Source: Clostridia bacterium (GTDB lineage: Bacteria > Bacillota > Clostridia > Lachnospirales > JAOARL01). From it: a stretch of DNA of 50,132 bases. The translations under genes and the position numbers were made by a program. Within the stretch, counting starts at the first letter, position 1. Each line of letters opens with the position of its first letter. The DNA lies in the NCBI GenBank assembly GCA_025210555.1, contig JAOARL010000003.1:1-50132 (forward strand), written 5' to 3'. This document shows, piece after piece, positions 26,861-37,128 of the stretch. The notes below the pieces were generated by a model. It had not been told where the DNA came from. It searched no databases and saw only the letters and a program-made list of their open reading frames with translations.

Positions 26861-29800
26861 CTATAAAATCCCCCTTATATTTACTAATTCTAGGTTTACC
26901 AAAATATTTAAATCTTGATGGCTCATTGCCTTTAAAATAATCTTTTGGCTTAGCTGCTGATCCATCTGATATATTATAAGATACCAAAACTCTACCGTTT
27001 TTTCTCAAAGGATCTCCTGGAACTTTCCAAGTTTTCCCTCCCGCATGTATAAACATTTTATTTCCAGTTTCCTCATCAACACCTATATAAATACCAACAT
27101 GCTTTGCTTTTCCTTTTGAATTAGTATATGGGTTATCATAAAATCCTAAATCTCCGATTTCTAGTTCACTTTCTGAAACAATATCACAATTTTTGAATTG
27201 ACTATTAGCAGCTCCATTCATTTCATCACTTGAAATGAAGTGTTTGTAAACCCAGTGTACAAAACCACTACAGTCAAATCCAAATGGTTGATTACTTCCT
27301 GGTGGCTGATTTTTCTCATTTCCAGCAGCAGTTACTTCTTGTAAAGTAAACCACTTTTCATTATATTGTCCTGTTGTATATGTTCTTCCACCCCAGAAAT
27401 AAGGTAGTCCTAATACTGATGTAGCAACTTCTACAAAATCTGCTCTTTCAAACCTATCTCCAATTTGAGGTATGTTAAAGTTCTCTACAAACTGATTTAT
27501 TTCGCTTAAGTTTGCAAGTAGGTTATGTATGTTATTAGCGTTTTTATCTAAATATATCATGTATTCATTTGTATACCCTCTTATATCCGAATCTGTTCTA
27601 GGTACTATTGTTCTTCTAATAGAGTTTCTTCCACCTGGAAAATCATCTACAGTTTTTAAGTAAGTACCCATAGTATAATCAAATAATTGATAAGTATCTA
27701 AACCATAATATCTTCTTTTGTTATAGAACTCACCTCTCATACTATCTTGTAGTATTCTTAAAAATCTATCAGACTTATCTTCAACTTTAGTTAAAGAAGT
27801 ATCTTCTTGAATATATCTACTAACCGATGTTTCTTCTCTTACACCACTATAAGACACTTCTATTCTCACGTATCTATTCATATCATCAAAGCCGACATCT
27901 TCTAAATCTTCCATAAACTCTTCAAGTTCTTCTGTAATCTCTATGTCTGAGCTGTAATCACCCTCGCCTAAGCTTTCATGAGTTATATCTGGTTCATAAG
28001 TTTTTCTTTCAAATTCTTCATTTCTATCTAAAATCTGACTCTTTTTAAGTTCTTTTGGCTCTTTAACTTTTACTTTTTGCCTTACTTTATATGCTATATC
28101 TTTGTTTATAAACATGTCTTTCTTTGATTTTTCAAGGAAACTAGCTCTTGTTCTCGCAATTTCTTTGTCTACATATACTCTTTGATAATAATTCTCTGCT
28201 ACAAAATCTGGTTCATCCGTATCCTTAAAATATTTCTTACCATTATCTTTCTTATCTACCTCGAGATTATATATCTCAACTTTCATAGTAATTATATCTT
28301 TCACTTTATCTGTTTCATATTCATCAAGAGGGTTACCTTCAAATTCTGCTACTTCTGAAACTATTATTCCATCTTCATACTCTGGTTTGTAAATTTCACC
28401 ATCATCTTTTACGTACCAATCAACAATTTTATTTTTAACCAATTTCTTTGGATACTCTTTTCCATAATCAAGGAATCTATTATCAACAGCCTTAATTTTA
28501 TCTTCAACATTATTTATTCCTGTTTGATTAGGGAATATATATTCTTTATTAGTTAACAATCCTGAATCATATATATTATCTGTTGCCGGCTTATATATAC
28601 CTTTTAAAAACTCATCTAACTTTCCTGATTCATTAACTACAAAATGCTTTTTAAACGCTGCCACAAACTGCCAAGGTAATCTTTCATCATAATATATTCC
28701 ATATTGTTTCTCCTCAGGAACATAAGACTCATCTTCCTTTATGTGATCTGTGAATTTAGTACTCACCATTCTTTCTTTTCTTCTCCAAGCATCTTCTTCC
28801 ATATGACTTTCATATTCTTCATTTATTTCAATATGGTCTTTAATTATATCTACTTTTATAGCTCTATCTTCATATTCATCTTCATCATATGATTTTATTA
28901 GTTGGAAATATGTTGCTCTTTCCATATCTAAGAACTTTATCATGTCATTGTAATCTGTTAAAGCATCTTCTCTTATTTCATCCTTCTTGTTTTCTATTTT
29001 ATTTTCTATAAAATCATCAGTAATTTGATTTGCATCATCTATACTTTTATTAAGACCATCAATCCCACCAACTCCAAATTGACTTGATGAATTTGCATTA
29101 CTATTAACATTTTTCACTTCTGTTTCTGTTTTTATTCCAGCTTCTTTTTTAGCATCTTCAAGCGATCTTTTATCTGCTTCCGATAAAGCATTATCTACTT
29201 CAAGTTGAGCATCTAAAATTTCACCATAATCTTCTCCAGTTTTGTATTTAATACTTCTAGCTGCTAAATCCAGATACTCTTCTTCTCCCATAGATTTAAA
29301 TGCATCAATTGCTTTTTCTGCAAGTTCTGTACTAAGATTAAATACATCTTCATTAGATATGTTAGCCTTATCTATAACAATAGATGCCATACTAAGCTTT
29401 TTATCATAAGTATGTAAATTAAGCATAACTGAAACTATATACATAACTATAATTAGTACTGTAACTACCCATGTTATATAGCATATTGGTGGAGTAGTAA
29501 ATAATAATTTTATTAATTGCCAAAGTTTTTTAAATCCTTTTCCTATTTTCTTTAGTACATTTGCACCTCGTTGAACTCTTTTTTCAGCTTTCTTCTTTTT
29601 ATGTTCTTTATATCTTTTTTCTCCGTCTTTACCATGAACTCTTTTGAAGTTAGCTTCTTTCATTTTGTCCCATGTTCCTAATTTTCCACTTACAAAAGAT
29701 ACTACATTAAGCTTCGATCCAAGTCCTTTTGCCATGTTTTTCTCATCTATACCATGCATTCTTTTATATGGATTTACATATATAGAATTTCTAATAGTCT

Positions 29801-31775
29801 CTCCTATTTGTAGCGCTGCAATTAACCATATTGCATTATATATCCAGTTATAATCTCCTACATGAATAAATACTATAGCAAAAAACAATCCAATCGCATA
29901 TGCTATTTGCATTATCATATTTGAAACAAGTTCTTTTATCCATATTTCTCCCATTTCAACTTCTGGAGAAATTCCCCATAGAACCAAAGCAACTGGCGCT
30001 AATGGCAAGAATAAACTTATCATTACTTTTCTTACTGCTAGCATTAAAAATATATTAAATTCAATCCATACAAATATTGTTTTTAATATTACTGTACTAC
30101 CAACATCTCTTCCTGTAAGTATTGGCGCAATTTCTAAGGTATCATTTAACGGTATTGCATATGTCGCTTCTATTATAAATGACATTACAATTCTATATAA
30201 ATGTGGAAACATAGTTATTAAAAATATTGATGCAAGCCACCTTACATAAGAAGATTTTATTTTTTTCCTTTCAAATGCTGAAAATCCTTTTGATATATAA
30301 TCATAGCCTGTTTTAGCAACTATAACAATTATAAGCGGAAGTGAAAACGCCATTATTATTTTATATAATTTCATTATGCTATTCCACTCTGTAGGTGTGA
30401 ACGGTTCTATATCTAATATTCTTTCGCCTTCTTTAACCCTTAAGAATACCATTCTATCTATAGATGCATCACTTTTAAAAATCCACGTTTTACCATCTTG
30501 CAATATTTTTATTATTGAATTTAAAAATGAAGCAAAATTTCTATCAGTAAAGTTTTCTGGTTTTTCAAACTCACCATTACTATCTCTTTCAGCTTCAGCA
30601 ACCAAAGCAACGCTTGGATATTCATCTACATTTTCTTCATATCTACTAGTTCTCACAATATTCTCTTCAGTGATTGTTCTAAAGAAATTTCCAAACAATA
30701 CTAAGTTCGATAATATAAGACCTCCAATTGCAACGTACACCAAACTATACATAGCTTGTGCTCTTTCTGTTGGAGCCGCTTTTGATATCATCATTCTAAC
30801 TCCTATAGCTATTACAACTAAAAATATAGTTATAGGTCCTAATACTTCTATCAGAGATATTAATCTAATTATAATAGATGTATTATTATCCTTTATTGTT
30901 AATTTATCTATACCGATTTCATTTAATATAGTATGTTTCAGCTTTTCATCTTCAATCCAAAATTCTGCAACTTTCTTTTTGAGCTCAGCTCCTTCTTGAT
31001 CATATACTTTTTCAAATACGGTAATTTTAACTTTTTCAAATTTAGGAAATTTGTATATTATATAATTTCCTTCTGCATATATTCTTTTTTCTATACCCCT
31101 TGCATATATTTGATTTGTTATAATGTTATCTGTTTCTTCAAAACTAGGTTTACTATTTAAATACATTTTTTCAGTTTCAAGATCTAATTCCATTTTTCTT
31201 CCGTAATAATCTATATACTTTACAAGAGTGTCGTCAACTTTCTTAAAGTCTACTAACTTATTAATATCTTTAATGTCTAAATGGTCTCTTACTTTGTAAT
31301 AAAAAATTCCATTTTTTTCTTCATATATACTTATAATGATTCCCTTTTCTAAAGGATCTATTTCATATCCAAAATTATCATCTTCATCTTCTTTTGTTTC
31401 ATCTGATAAGTTTATTATTACTTCTTCTCCATTAAGTAAAGTATATTTAATTTTTATTGAACCTTCTTCTTGATATATTATTCTATTTTCATCATTAAAT
31501 TTTATATGTTCAATAACATCTGAAGCTTCATTGTATTTCTCTTTTAATATATCTTTTAATTTCTCAGGATATTTTGATTTGGTTATTTCTTTTTTCTCAC
31601 CATTAATAATAACTGAATACTTTCCGTTAACTAAATCTAATAGTTCGAAATTGTTTGATGTAGTTACAATTTCTCCACTAAAAGTTTCACTTAATTCTAT
31701 CTCTGCAAAGCTATTTAGAAAACCAATTGCAAAAACAAATAATATCCCAATTAAACTTTTATATAATTTATTCAT
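26853..31775 (-). CDS. giant VirB2/VirB6-like membrane protein with C-terminal NlpC/P60 peptidase
   Basis: The 1640-residue protein combines parts usually encoded separately. A signal peptide (LIGILFVFAIGFLNSFAE) and an extracellular region of about 280 residues come first. A two-helix unit with ERAQAMYSLVYVAIGGLIL (about 305-370) resembles TrbC/VirB2 pilins. A polytopic VirB6-like region (about 460-670) and another helix near 775 follow. The long external part ends in an NlpC/P60 domain with FDCSGFVHW (Cys1502), KHVGIYIG (His1559) and FIHAGG. Such domains cleave peptidoglycan peptides, so this could open the wall for the machine. It has its own promoter and overlaps the 175-residue gene. Confidence 0.8.
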   Translation of the reverse strand: MNKLYKSLIGILFVFAIGFLNSFAEIELSETFSGEIVTTSNNFELLDLVNGKYSVIINGEKKEITKSKYPEKLKDILKEKYNEASDVIEHIKFNDENRIIYQEEGSIKIKYTLLNGEEVIINLSDETKEDEDDNFGYEIDPLEKGIIISIYEEKNGIFYYKVRDHLDIKDINKLVDFKKVDDTLVKYIDYYGRKMELDLETEKMYLNSKPSFEETDNIITNQIYARGIEKRIYAEGNYIIYKFPKFEKVKITVFEKVYDQEGAELKKKVAEFWIEDEKLKHTILNEIGIDKLTIKDNNTSIIIRLISLIEVLGPITIFLVVIAIGVRMMISKAAPTERAQAMYSLVYVAIGGLILSNLVLFGNFFRTITEENIVRTSRYEENVDEYPSVALVAEAERDSNGEFEKPENFTDRNFASFLNSIIKILQDGKTWIFKSDASIDRMVFLRVKEGERILDIEPFTPTEWNSIMKLYKIIMAFSLPLIIVIVAKTGYDYISKGFSAFERKKIKSSYVRWLASIFLITMFPHLYRIVMSFIIEATYAIPLNDTLEIAPILTGRDVGSTVILKTIFVWIEFNIFLMLAVRKVMISLFLPLAPVALVLWGISPEVEMGEIWIKELVSNMIMQIAYAIGLFFAIVFIHVGDYNWIYNAIWLIAALQIGETIRNSIYVNPYKRMHGIDEKNMAKGLGSKLNVVSFVSGKLGTWDKMKEANFKRVHGKDGEKRYKEHKKKKAEKRVQRGANVLKKIGKGFKKLWQLIKLLFTTPPICYITWVVTVLIIVMYIVSVMLNLHTYDKKLSMASIVIDKANISNEDVFNLSTELAEKAIDAFKSMGEEEYLDLAARSIKYKTGEDYGEILDAQLEVDNALSEADKRSLEDAKKEAGIKTETEVKNVNSNANSSSQFGVGGIDGLNKSIDDANQITDDFIENKIENKKDEIREDALTDYNDMIKFLDMERATYFQLIKSYDEDEYEDRAIKVDIIKDHIEINEEYESHMEEDAWRRKERMVSTKFTDHIKEDESYVPEEKQYGIYYDERLPWQFVAAFKKHFVVNESGKLDEFLKGIYKPATDNIYDSGLLTNKEYIFPNQTGINNVEDKIKAVDNRFLDYGKEYPKKLVKNKIVDWYVKDDGEIYKPEYEDGIIVSEVAEFEGNPLDEYETDKVKDIITMKVEIYNLEVDKKDNGKKYFKDTDEPDFVAENYYQRVYVDKEIARTRASFLEKSKKDMFINKDIAYKVRQKVKVKEPKELKKSQILDRNEEFERKTYEPDITHESLGEGDYSSDIEITEELEEFMEDLEDVGFDDMNRYVRIEVSYSGVREETSVSRYIQEDTSLTKVEDKSDRFLRILQDSMRGEFYNKRRYYGLDTYQLFDYTMGTYLKTVDDFPGGRNSIRRTIVPRTDSDIRGYTNEYMIYLDKNANNIHNLLANLSEINQFVENFNIPQIGDRFERADFVEVATSVLGLPYFWGGRTYTTGQYNEKWFTLQEVTAAGNEKNQPPGSNQPFGFDCSGFVHWVYKHFISSDEMNGAANSQFKNCDIVSESELEIGDLGFYDNPYTNSKGKAKHVGIYIGVDEETGNKMFIHAGGKTWKVPGDPLRKNGRVLVSYNISDGSAAKPKDYFKGNEPSRFKYFGKPRISKYKGDFIDE

Positions 31776-31809
31776 AAATATACCATCCTTAGTCTATAAT
31801 ATCCCTTTA

Positions 31810-31841
31810 ATTATAACATTTAGCTCTTTCTTTTTCATCAA
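31810..31841 (-). promoter_or_regulatory. promoter before the NlpC-fusion gene
   Basis: TATAAT (31810-31815, minus strand) is preceded by TGT, an extended -10. A TTGATG lies 20 bases further upstream (31836-31841), a rather long spacing, so the extended -10 probably carries most of the strength. It lies just past the terminator at 31851-31879. Confidence 0.55.
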
Positions 31842-31850
31842 TTTTATTCA

Positions 31851-31879
31851 AAAAAATAAAACCACATGTGTGGTTTTAT
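31851..31879 (-). terminator. terminator between the two VirB6-like genes
   Basis: ATAAAACCACA and TGTGGTTTTAT form a perfect 11-base stem around CA on the minus strand, followed by a run of six T. It follows the stop at 31882 closely and splits the type IV secretion genes into two units. Confidence 0.88.
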
Positions 31880-31881
31880 CT

Positions 31882-34800
31882 TTATGATTTATATCCATAA
31901 TTATTTGATTTTTTAAATTCACCTCTTCCGCCTATATATTGACCTTCACTTGAAGGATCTGTATATTTGCTATCTTTACCTTTTGTAAGGATTACTGAAT
32001 TATCGCTAACCATAACTTCTTTAACGTACTTTCCGCCTCCAAAACTTTTACTGTTAGCTAATGTAGTAGCAAATTTAGATACTTGTTCTGGCTTTAATCC
32101 TTCATCAATTGATTTTTGAATTGAGTCAACCAAAACTCCTCTTATATCTTTTTCACTTGCTACCCCATTCATATTCCAAGGCATTTTACCCTTTGCCTTA
32201 CTCCAAGATTTCGCATCTCCTGTATGATGAGTAACACCTGCATCTATAGCTTTATCAACTGTACCTGCTATATCACTCGCTATCCCTTGAAGTTGTTTTG
32301 TAACTCCAGCTCCTTCGAATCCCATAGTTCCCCAACTAGCTGTACCAATCATGGCTTCTTTTATACTATCTTTTATAGCATTTTTATTAGCTAAATTATC
32401 TTCTTCTAACTTCTTAATATCATCTGCAGCTTTTTTATTAATGTCTGCTTGAGCCATCTTACTCATAACTGCATTTGAAACAGCATCAGCGAATCTATCC
32501 ATATCTTGACTATCTAGACCTGATCCATTTCCGCCTCCAAATGGATTTCCACCTCCACTATTTCCATCATTTCCAGCATCTCCTGTTGGATCTGGTTGAT
32601 ACCCTGAACCTTTTTTAAACTCAGTTGGCTTATTAACTCCAGCTTGCTTAAACATTTTAAGGCCTGCTCCAGCTGCTTTAGCCGTAACTCCTGTAACGTT
32701 TTTAACTACTCCAAGAGTATTTCCAACTTGTCCCATAACTCCACTAGCAACTTTCTCTTCATCGATACCCATTTTACTAGCAAAGAATGTTTGAAGTGAG
32801 TTCTTAAGCATTTTAGCTACTTGCATAGCCATCATCATCCATACTAAGAAATACAACCAACTTTGATCTGTTGAAACTAATAAATATGCCATAACATAGA
32901 ATGTTAATGCATAGAAAAATTGAGTTGATAAGTTTGAGAAAATTTCTCCAAACCATATTTTAATAGTATTTCCTGGTGCTCTCATTCCCCACATAAATAT
33001 TGCAAGTGGTGATATAACAAATAATATTGTTAACATTATTTTTCTTACTAAGAATATAAAGTATATATTAAGTTCTATCCCCACAAAGAACAATCTAAAA
33101 ATTGCATCACCCAAAGGATTGTTTGTGTTAATTATATCCATATAATCAATATTCATACTAGATACTGGTAAAACTAGAACCAATTCATTAAATACTATTA
33201 TAAGCATTTTAAATATCCAAGGGAATATTGGCATAATAAATACACTCATTATCCATTTAAAGAAATCACCCTTAAGAACTGATCTTTTATCAACTGATTG
33301 ACTAAATATAATATATTCAAATCCTGTTTTAGCAACCATTAAAAACACTAGTGGTATAGCTATTGATGCTATTGTAGCATATATTTTCAGTAGCACATTC
33401 CATTCCTTTGGTGAGAATGGTTCAAGTGCACTTAAATTCGCATCACCTTCTACATCATTTAAGAATAGCACTGTATTTATGTCGGATTTTTCTCCAAATA
33501 TCATATCTTTTATACTTCTACCTAAATCTATAATACTATCCATAACTCCTACCATACCTTTGATAGCAAGTCCAGCGATTCCACCAACATCTTCTTTTAC
33601 TTCTCCGTCTAATTTAACACTATTAGTTTCTTCTACAACATATTCTTCCATTTCATATTTTTCTTCAAATGTTTCGAACATGTTATTTGCAGTATTTATA
33701 ACAAATGATGATATAAATAACAAGTTTCCTAATATAAATCCTCCTATTGCTATATATACTAAGCTGTACATAGCTTGAGCTCTCTCTACTGGTGCAGCTT
33801 TAGTTACTATCATTTGAATACCTACAGCCATTATTGCTGCAAAGGTTATAAACGCACCTAAATTTCTAATTATTTCCATTATAGTTCCCAAAAATACATT
33901 TAACGCTTTTTCATTAGGACCATCGCCTAAAACTGCTGAAATAGTATTTCCTTCAATAATATCAACTAAATCATTTTTATTGAACCACAATACAACCAAG
34001 TCGTAAGTTGAATTAGATACTGTTGACATTTCAATCTTACTTGTATTATTTGCACTAGTATCATAAGTCCCTTCGTAATCACTAAATAAAACTCTTATCT
34101 TATACATATTACTTGATTTTCCCAAACTTTCAGGTTCTAAAGTAATCCTTTCGTTGTCCGCTACAAAATCAATTACTCCATTTCCTACATCGCTAGCCAC
34201 AATCGTAAACCTTACAGGTAACTTCTTAGTTTTGATTGTAGTAGCAGCACTTGCTCTATCTTGACCATACCCATCTATAAAAAATTTATTTGTTTGCTCT
34301 ATCGGATCTAAAATAAATTCAACTTGACTAAGCTTCATATGGTCAGATCCAACCATAACATTATTTCCACCTAGCGCAATTTTAACTTTACCATCATATA
34401 AATAATCAATATTTATTGCTGGATTCACTTCTATTCTATTACCTTCAGCATCATATACTCTAACAAATTCCCACATGTACTCATTGTTTTTCTTATTTAA
34501 ACCATCTGAGATATTTATTATATATTCTGAGTAAAGTGTATCTTTTAAATAACCTTCCCCTTTATACTTTGCTATAATAGCATATCTACTTTCATGCTTT
34601 ATTTTGTCATATGCATCAGGAGTTTTATCAAAATCCACAACTTTATAAACAACTCCCGATGTTCCATTTTTCATTTTTTTATAAAAACTACTTACAGAAG
34701 TTCTATAAACATAATCATCATTTATTTTTATGATAATCTCTCCATTATCTTTTTCTATATCAGCCTTTACTCCATTCAAGCTAGATGGTGCATCTATTAG

Positions 34801-35283
34801 TTCACCGTTATCCAGGTTTACTTCAAAGGAATCACCTAGAGTTTTAGCTTTATAATAATAAACTTTTAAAACTCTTCTTTTTTCACTTAAAATAACACTT
34901 CTAGCCGTTACATATGCATCATAAAATTTAACACCGTAATTTTTATTAACAACTGTAATTTTAAGACCATTTACAGTGACATTCGCAGTCGCTATACATT
35001 CATCAAACTTTTTATCTGGTTCCCCTAAGTTTTTTAACTCAACAACATTTTTATTTTCACCTATTAATTTACCCATATCAAATTTTGCTAAAGCTCTATA
35101 CTTATCATCACCTATATAAAAATCAAATTCATAATTAATTATTTCACCATCTGTTTCATCACCATACGTTTTATATTCATCAGCTTTTTCCCCTGTCATT
35201 GTTCCAACAGCTTCATAAGCAAATGTCCAGTTAAATGTCATAAAGAACATTAATGAAATAATTAACAGCATTTTCTTCATCAT
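31882..35283 (-). CDS. giant VirB2/VirB6-like polytopic membrane protein
   Basis: The protein has about 1133 residues. A signal peptide (MLLIISLMFFMTFNWTFA) leads into an external region of about 450 residues. Then come a VirB2/TrbC-like helix pair (VERAQAMYSLVYIAIGG, about 470-530) and a VirB6-like region of several helices (about 630-830, including MVAKTGFEYIIFSQSVDK). The C-terminal tail, probably cytoplasmic, has a Gly/Asn-rich stretch (NSGGGNPFGGGNGSGL). It is a clear paralogue of the protein encoded at 26853-31775, without the NlpC/P60 domain. VirB6 forms the inner-membrane channel of type IV secretion. The ATG at 35283 has GAGGTGAG before it; an earlier ATG at 35301 lacks one. Confidence 0.78.
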   Translation of the reverse strand: MMKKMLLIISLMFFMTFNWTFAYEAVGTMTGEKADEYKTYGDETDGEIINYEFDFYIGDDKYRALAKFDMGKLIGENKNVVELKNLGEPDKKFDECIATANVTVNGLKITVVNKNYGVKFYDAYVTARSVILSEKRRVLKVYYYKAKTLGDSFEVNLDNGELIDAPSSLNGVKADIEKDNGEIIIKINDDYVYRTSVSSFYKKMKNGTSGVVYKVVDFDKTPDAYDKIKHESRYAIIAKYKGEGYLKDTLYSEYIINISDGLNKKNNEYMWEFVRVYDAEGNRIEVNPAINIDYLYDGKVKIALGGNNVMVGSDHMKLSQVEFILDPIEQTNKFFIDGYGQDRASAATTIKTKKLPVRFTIVASDVGNGVIDFVADNERITLEPESLGKSSNMYKIRVLFSDYEGTYDTSANNTSKIEMSTVSNSTYDLVVLWFNKNDLVDIIEGNTISAVLGDGPNEKALNVFLGTIMEIIRNLGAFITFAAIMAVGIQMIVTKAAPVERAQAMYSLVYIAIGGFILGNLLFISSFVINTANNMFETFEEKYEMEEYVVEETNSVKLDGEVKEDVGGIAGLAIKGMVGVMDSIIDLGRSIKDMIFGEKSDINTVLFLNDVEGDANLSALEPFSPKEWNVLLKIYATIASIAIPLVFLMVAKTGFEYIIFSQSVDKRSVLKGDFFKWIMSVFIMPIFPWIFKMLIIVFNELVLVLPVSSMNIDYMDIINTNNPLGDAIFRLFFVGIELNIYFIFLVRKIMLTILFVISPLAIFMWGMRAPGNTIKIWFGEIFSNLSTQFFYALTFYVMAYLLVSTDQSWLYFLVWMMMAMQVAKMLKNSLQTFFASKMGIDEEKVASGVMGQVGNTLGVVKNVTGVTAKAAGAGLKMFKQAGVNKPTEFKKGSGYQPDPTGDAGNDGNSGGGNPFGGGNGSGLDSQDMDRFADAVSNAVMSKMAQADINKKAADDIKKLEEDNLANKNAIKDSIKEAMIGTASWGTMGFEGAGVTKQLQGIASDIAGTVDKAIDAGVTHHTGDAKSWSKAKGKMPWNMNGVASEKDIRGVLVDSIQKSIDEGLKPEQVSKFATTLANSKSFGGGKYVKEVMVSDNSVILTKGKDSKYTDPSSEGQYIGGRGEFKKSNNYGYKS

Positions 35284-35304
35284 TTTCTCACCTCTATCCA
35301 TAAA

Positions 35305-37128
35305 CTAAGTTTTTATGTATCCCCATTCAAAGTTGAATGCATTCATCTTAAGCACTACTTGATCTTGTTCTGTTAAAAGCATTCCTGTACCTGCTGTAAA
35401 ACTTCCTAAGAAATCCGCAGATTTATCTGACAGATCAAAGAAATCTGCTACAACTTTAGCAACACTTGGATCCTGCTTCATTATAAGCTTAGTAGCACAC
35501 TGGTGAATAACAGCTTTACCAGAGTCACTTCCTAAAAACTCATTTATCATTTGAGATGCTATAACTAATGATATTTTGTACTTTCTACCACGTCTAGCGA
35601 TTTCTTCAAGGAAGGCTGCTGATCTTTCATATTTAGCAAATAACCATCCCTCATCAACTATAACTCTCTTTTTAATATCTTTATATTTCCAATTTGAGAA
35701 TTTACCCCAAATCCATGAAAGTATATTAACCATTGCATAGAACTTCATGAAATCGTCCCCAATGTGTTTAAAACTTATACCAATTATTCTTTTATTTAAA
35801 TCTACTTTTGTTTGCCCATCAAACATTGCAAGCGATCCATCTCCTGTAATAATTTTTATAGTTTGAGCTAAATCTTGCGTATATGGGTTTTTAGCTAATT
35901 CTTCTCTAAGTTCTGATAAAGTTGGCATTTCTTTTTTCACTTTACCCATGAAGAATTTACCATCTACTTCTTCAGATTTTGCTTCATATAAACTATCTCC
36001 ATCTTTAGTTATTCCACGCTTTGTATACATTTCTTTCATTATTTCTTCTACCGATGTTATTTCTTCTCCTTTAAGAGGCATTTGTCTATACTTCTCACAG
36101 AATAAAGAAATCATCTCTCTTATTTCAGAAATTTTAGCGTATATATCCAGTTGTCCATCACTCTCTACTTCAAGTTCAAATGGATTTATACCAATATTGC
36201 TACCTGCTTTAATTTCTATATACTGACCACCTAAATGATCTACTATATCTTTATACTCTTGCTCAGGGTCAAGTATTATTACCCACTCTCCTGACGCTGC
36301 ACCTCTAGATGCAACAAGTTTCATTGTAACAGACTTTCCAGCCCCTGCCATACCGAATATACCCATCATTGGGTTTGTTACTTCTGGCGGTCCTATAAAA
36401 TTATCAAAAAATATAGGAGAGTTTGTAAATACATTATTTCCTAAATATATCCCTGATTTATGTGACATCTCTGTATTACCTGTTGGCACAAAAGAAGCAA
36501 TTGCTCCACTTGTCATATTTCTAATACTGTCATCATGTTTTATATTTTTATATGGTAAAGAACTTATAAATGCTCCTCCTTGATCAAAAGTTAATACTCT
36601 TGGTTTAAGAGCCTTTCTAGAACATATATCTTCAAAAACTGAACATTTTTCTTTAAGTTCTTGTTCACTATCTCCCCATATTGTTATTATTACTTGAACA
36701 ACAAACATTCTATCTGTATTAGTTTGAATACTTTCACGCAAATTATCTAAATCGGCAATAGCTTTACGTAAACCATAGTTAGATGCTGAAACATTTTTTT
36801 CTTCTAATATAAGATTAGATTGTAATGCTGTCATTTTATTTGTTAAAGTTCTAATTATTTGACTGTTAGGTATATTTTCTATATACGTACTAATATCAAT
36901 ATTTCCTAACTCCGCAAAGAATTCATTTAATATCCCTACATAAACATTATGTGGATATACAGATATTGCATGCATTCTTGCATATTTATTTGGTCCTAAA
37001 TATATATAATCTTTTGTTTCTTGATAAGCATCAGGCATTATCATATCAACTAACGATAATTTTCCTTTTTCTAAAGTCTCTTCTACGTTTCTTTTTACCT
37101 CTTGTTTTTCTTTAACTTTCTTCGCCAT
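35305..37128 (-). CDS. virB4: VirB4-family type IV secretion ATPase
   Basis: VirB4 is the conserved cytoplasmic ATPase that energises type IV secretion and pilus biogenesis. The 607 residues contain Walker A GMAGAGKSVTMK (Lys265), Walker B KRVIVDEGWLF, and the downstream family block ASQMINEFLGSDSGKAV with a C-terminal arginine-finger-like region around IHQCATKLIMKQD. All look intact. The N-terminal third matches the VirB4 N domain in length but is shorter than in Gram-negative VirB4. The ATG at 37128 has GAGGGTG upstream; a longer reading from 37170 lacks a binding site. It overlaps the TraC-like gene before it and lies between it and a VirB6-like gene. Confidence 0.9.
   Translation of the reverse strand: MAKKVKEKQEVKRNVEETLEKGKLSLVDMIMPDAYQETKDYIYLGPNKYARMHAISVYPHNVYVGILNEFFAELGNIDISTYIENIPNSQIIRTLTNKMTALQSNLILEEKNVSASNYGLRKAIADLDNLRESIQTNTDRMFVVQVIITIWGDSEQELKEKCSVFEDICSRKALKPRVLTFDQGGAFISSLPYKNIKHDDSIRNMTSGAIASFVPTGNTEMSHKSGIYLGNNVFTNSPIFFDNFIGPPEVTNPMMGIFGMAGAGKSVTMKLVASRGAASGEWVIILDPEQEYKDIVDHLGGQYIEIKAGSNIGINPFELEVESDGQLDIYAKISEIREMISLFCEKYRQMPLKGEEITSVEEIMKEMYTKRGITKDGDSLYEAKSEEVDGKFFMGKVKKEMPTLSELREELAKNPYTQDLAQTIKIITGDGSLAMFDGQTKVDLNKRIIGISFKHIGDDFMKFYAMVNILSWIWGKFSNWKYKDIKKRVIVDEGWLFAKYERSAAFLEEIARRGRKYKISLVIASQMINEFLGSDSGKAVIHQCATKLIMKQDPSVAKVVADFFDLSDKSADFLGSFTAGTGMLLTEQDQVVLKMNAFNFEWGYIKT

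Noticed and set aside
30376-30999. 207-residue plus-strand frame opposite the VirB6-like gene
   Set aside because: Antisense to a well-supported coding region, without a ribosome binding site, promoter or recognisable domain.
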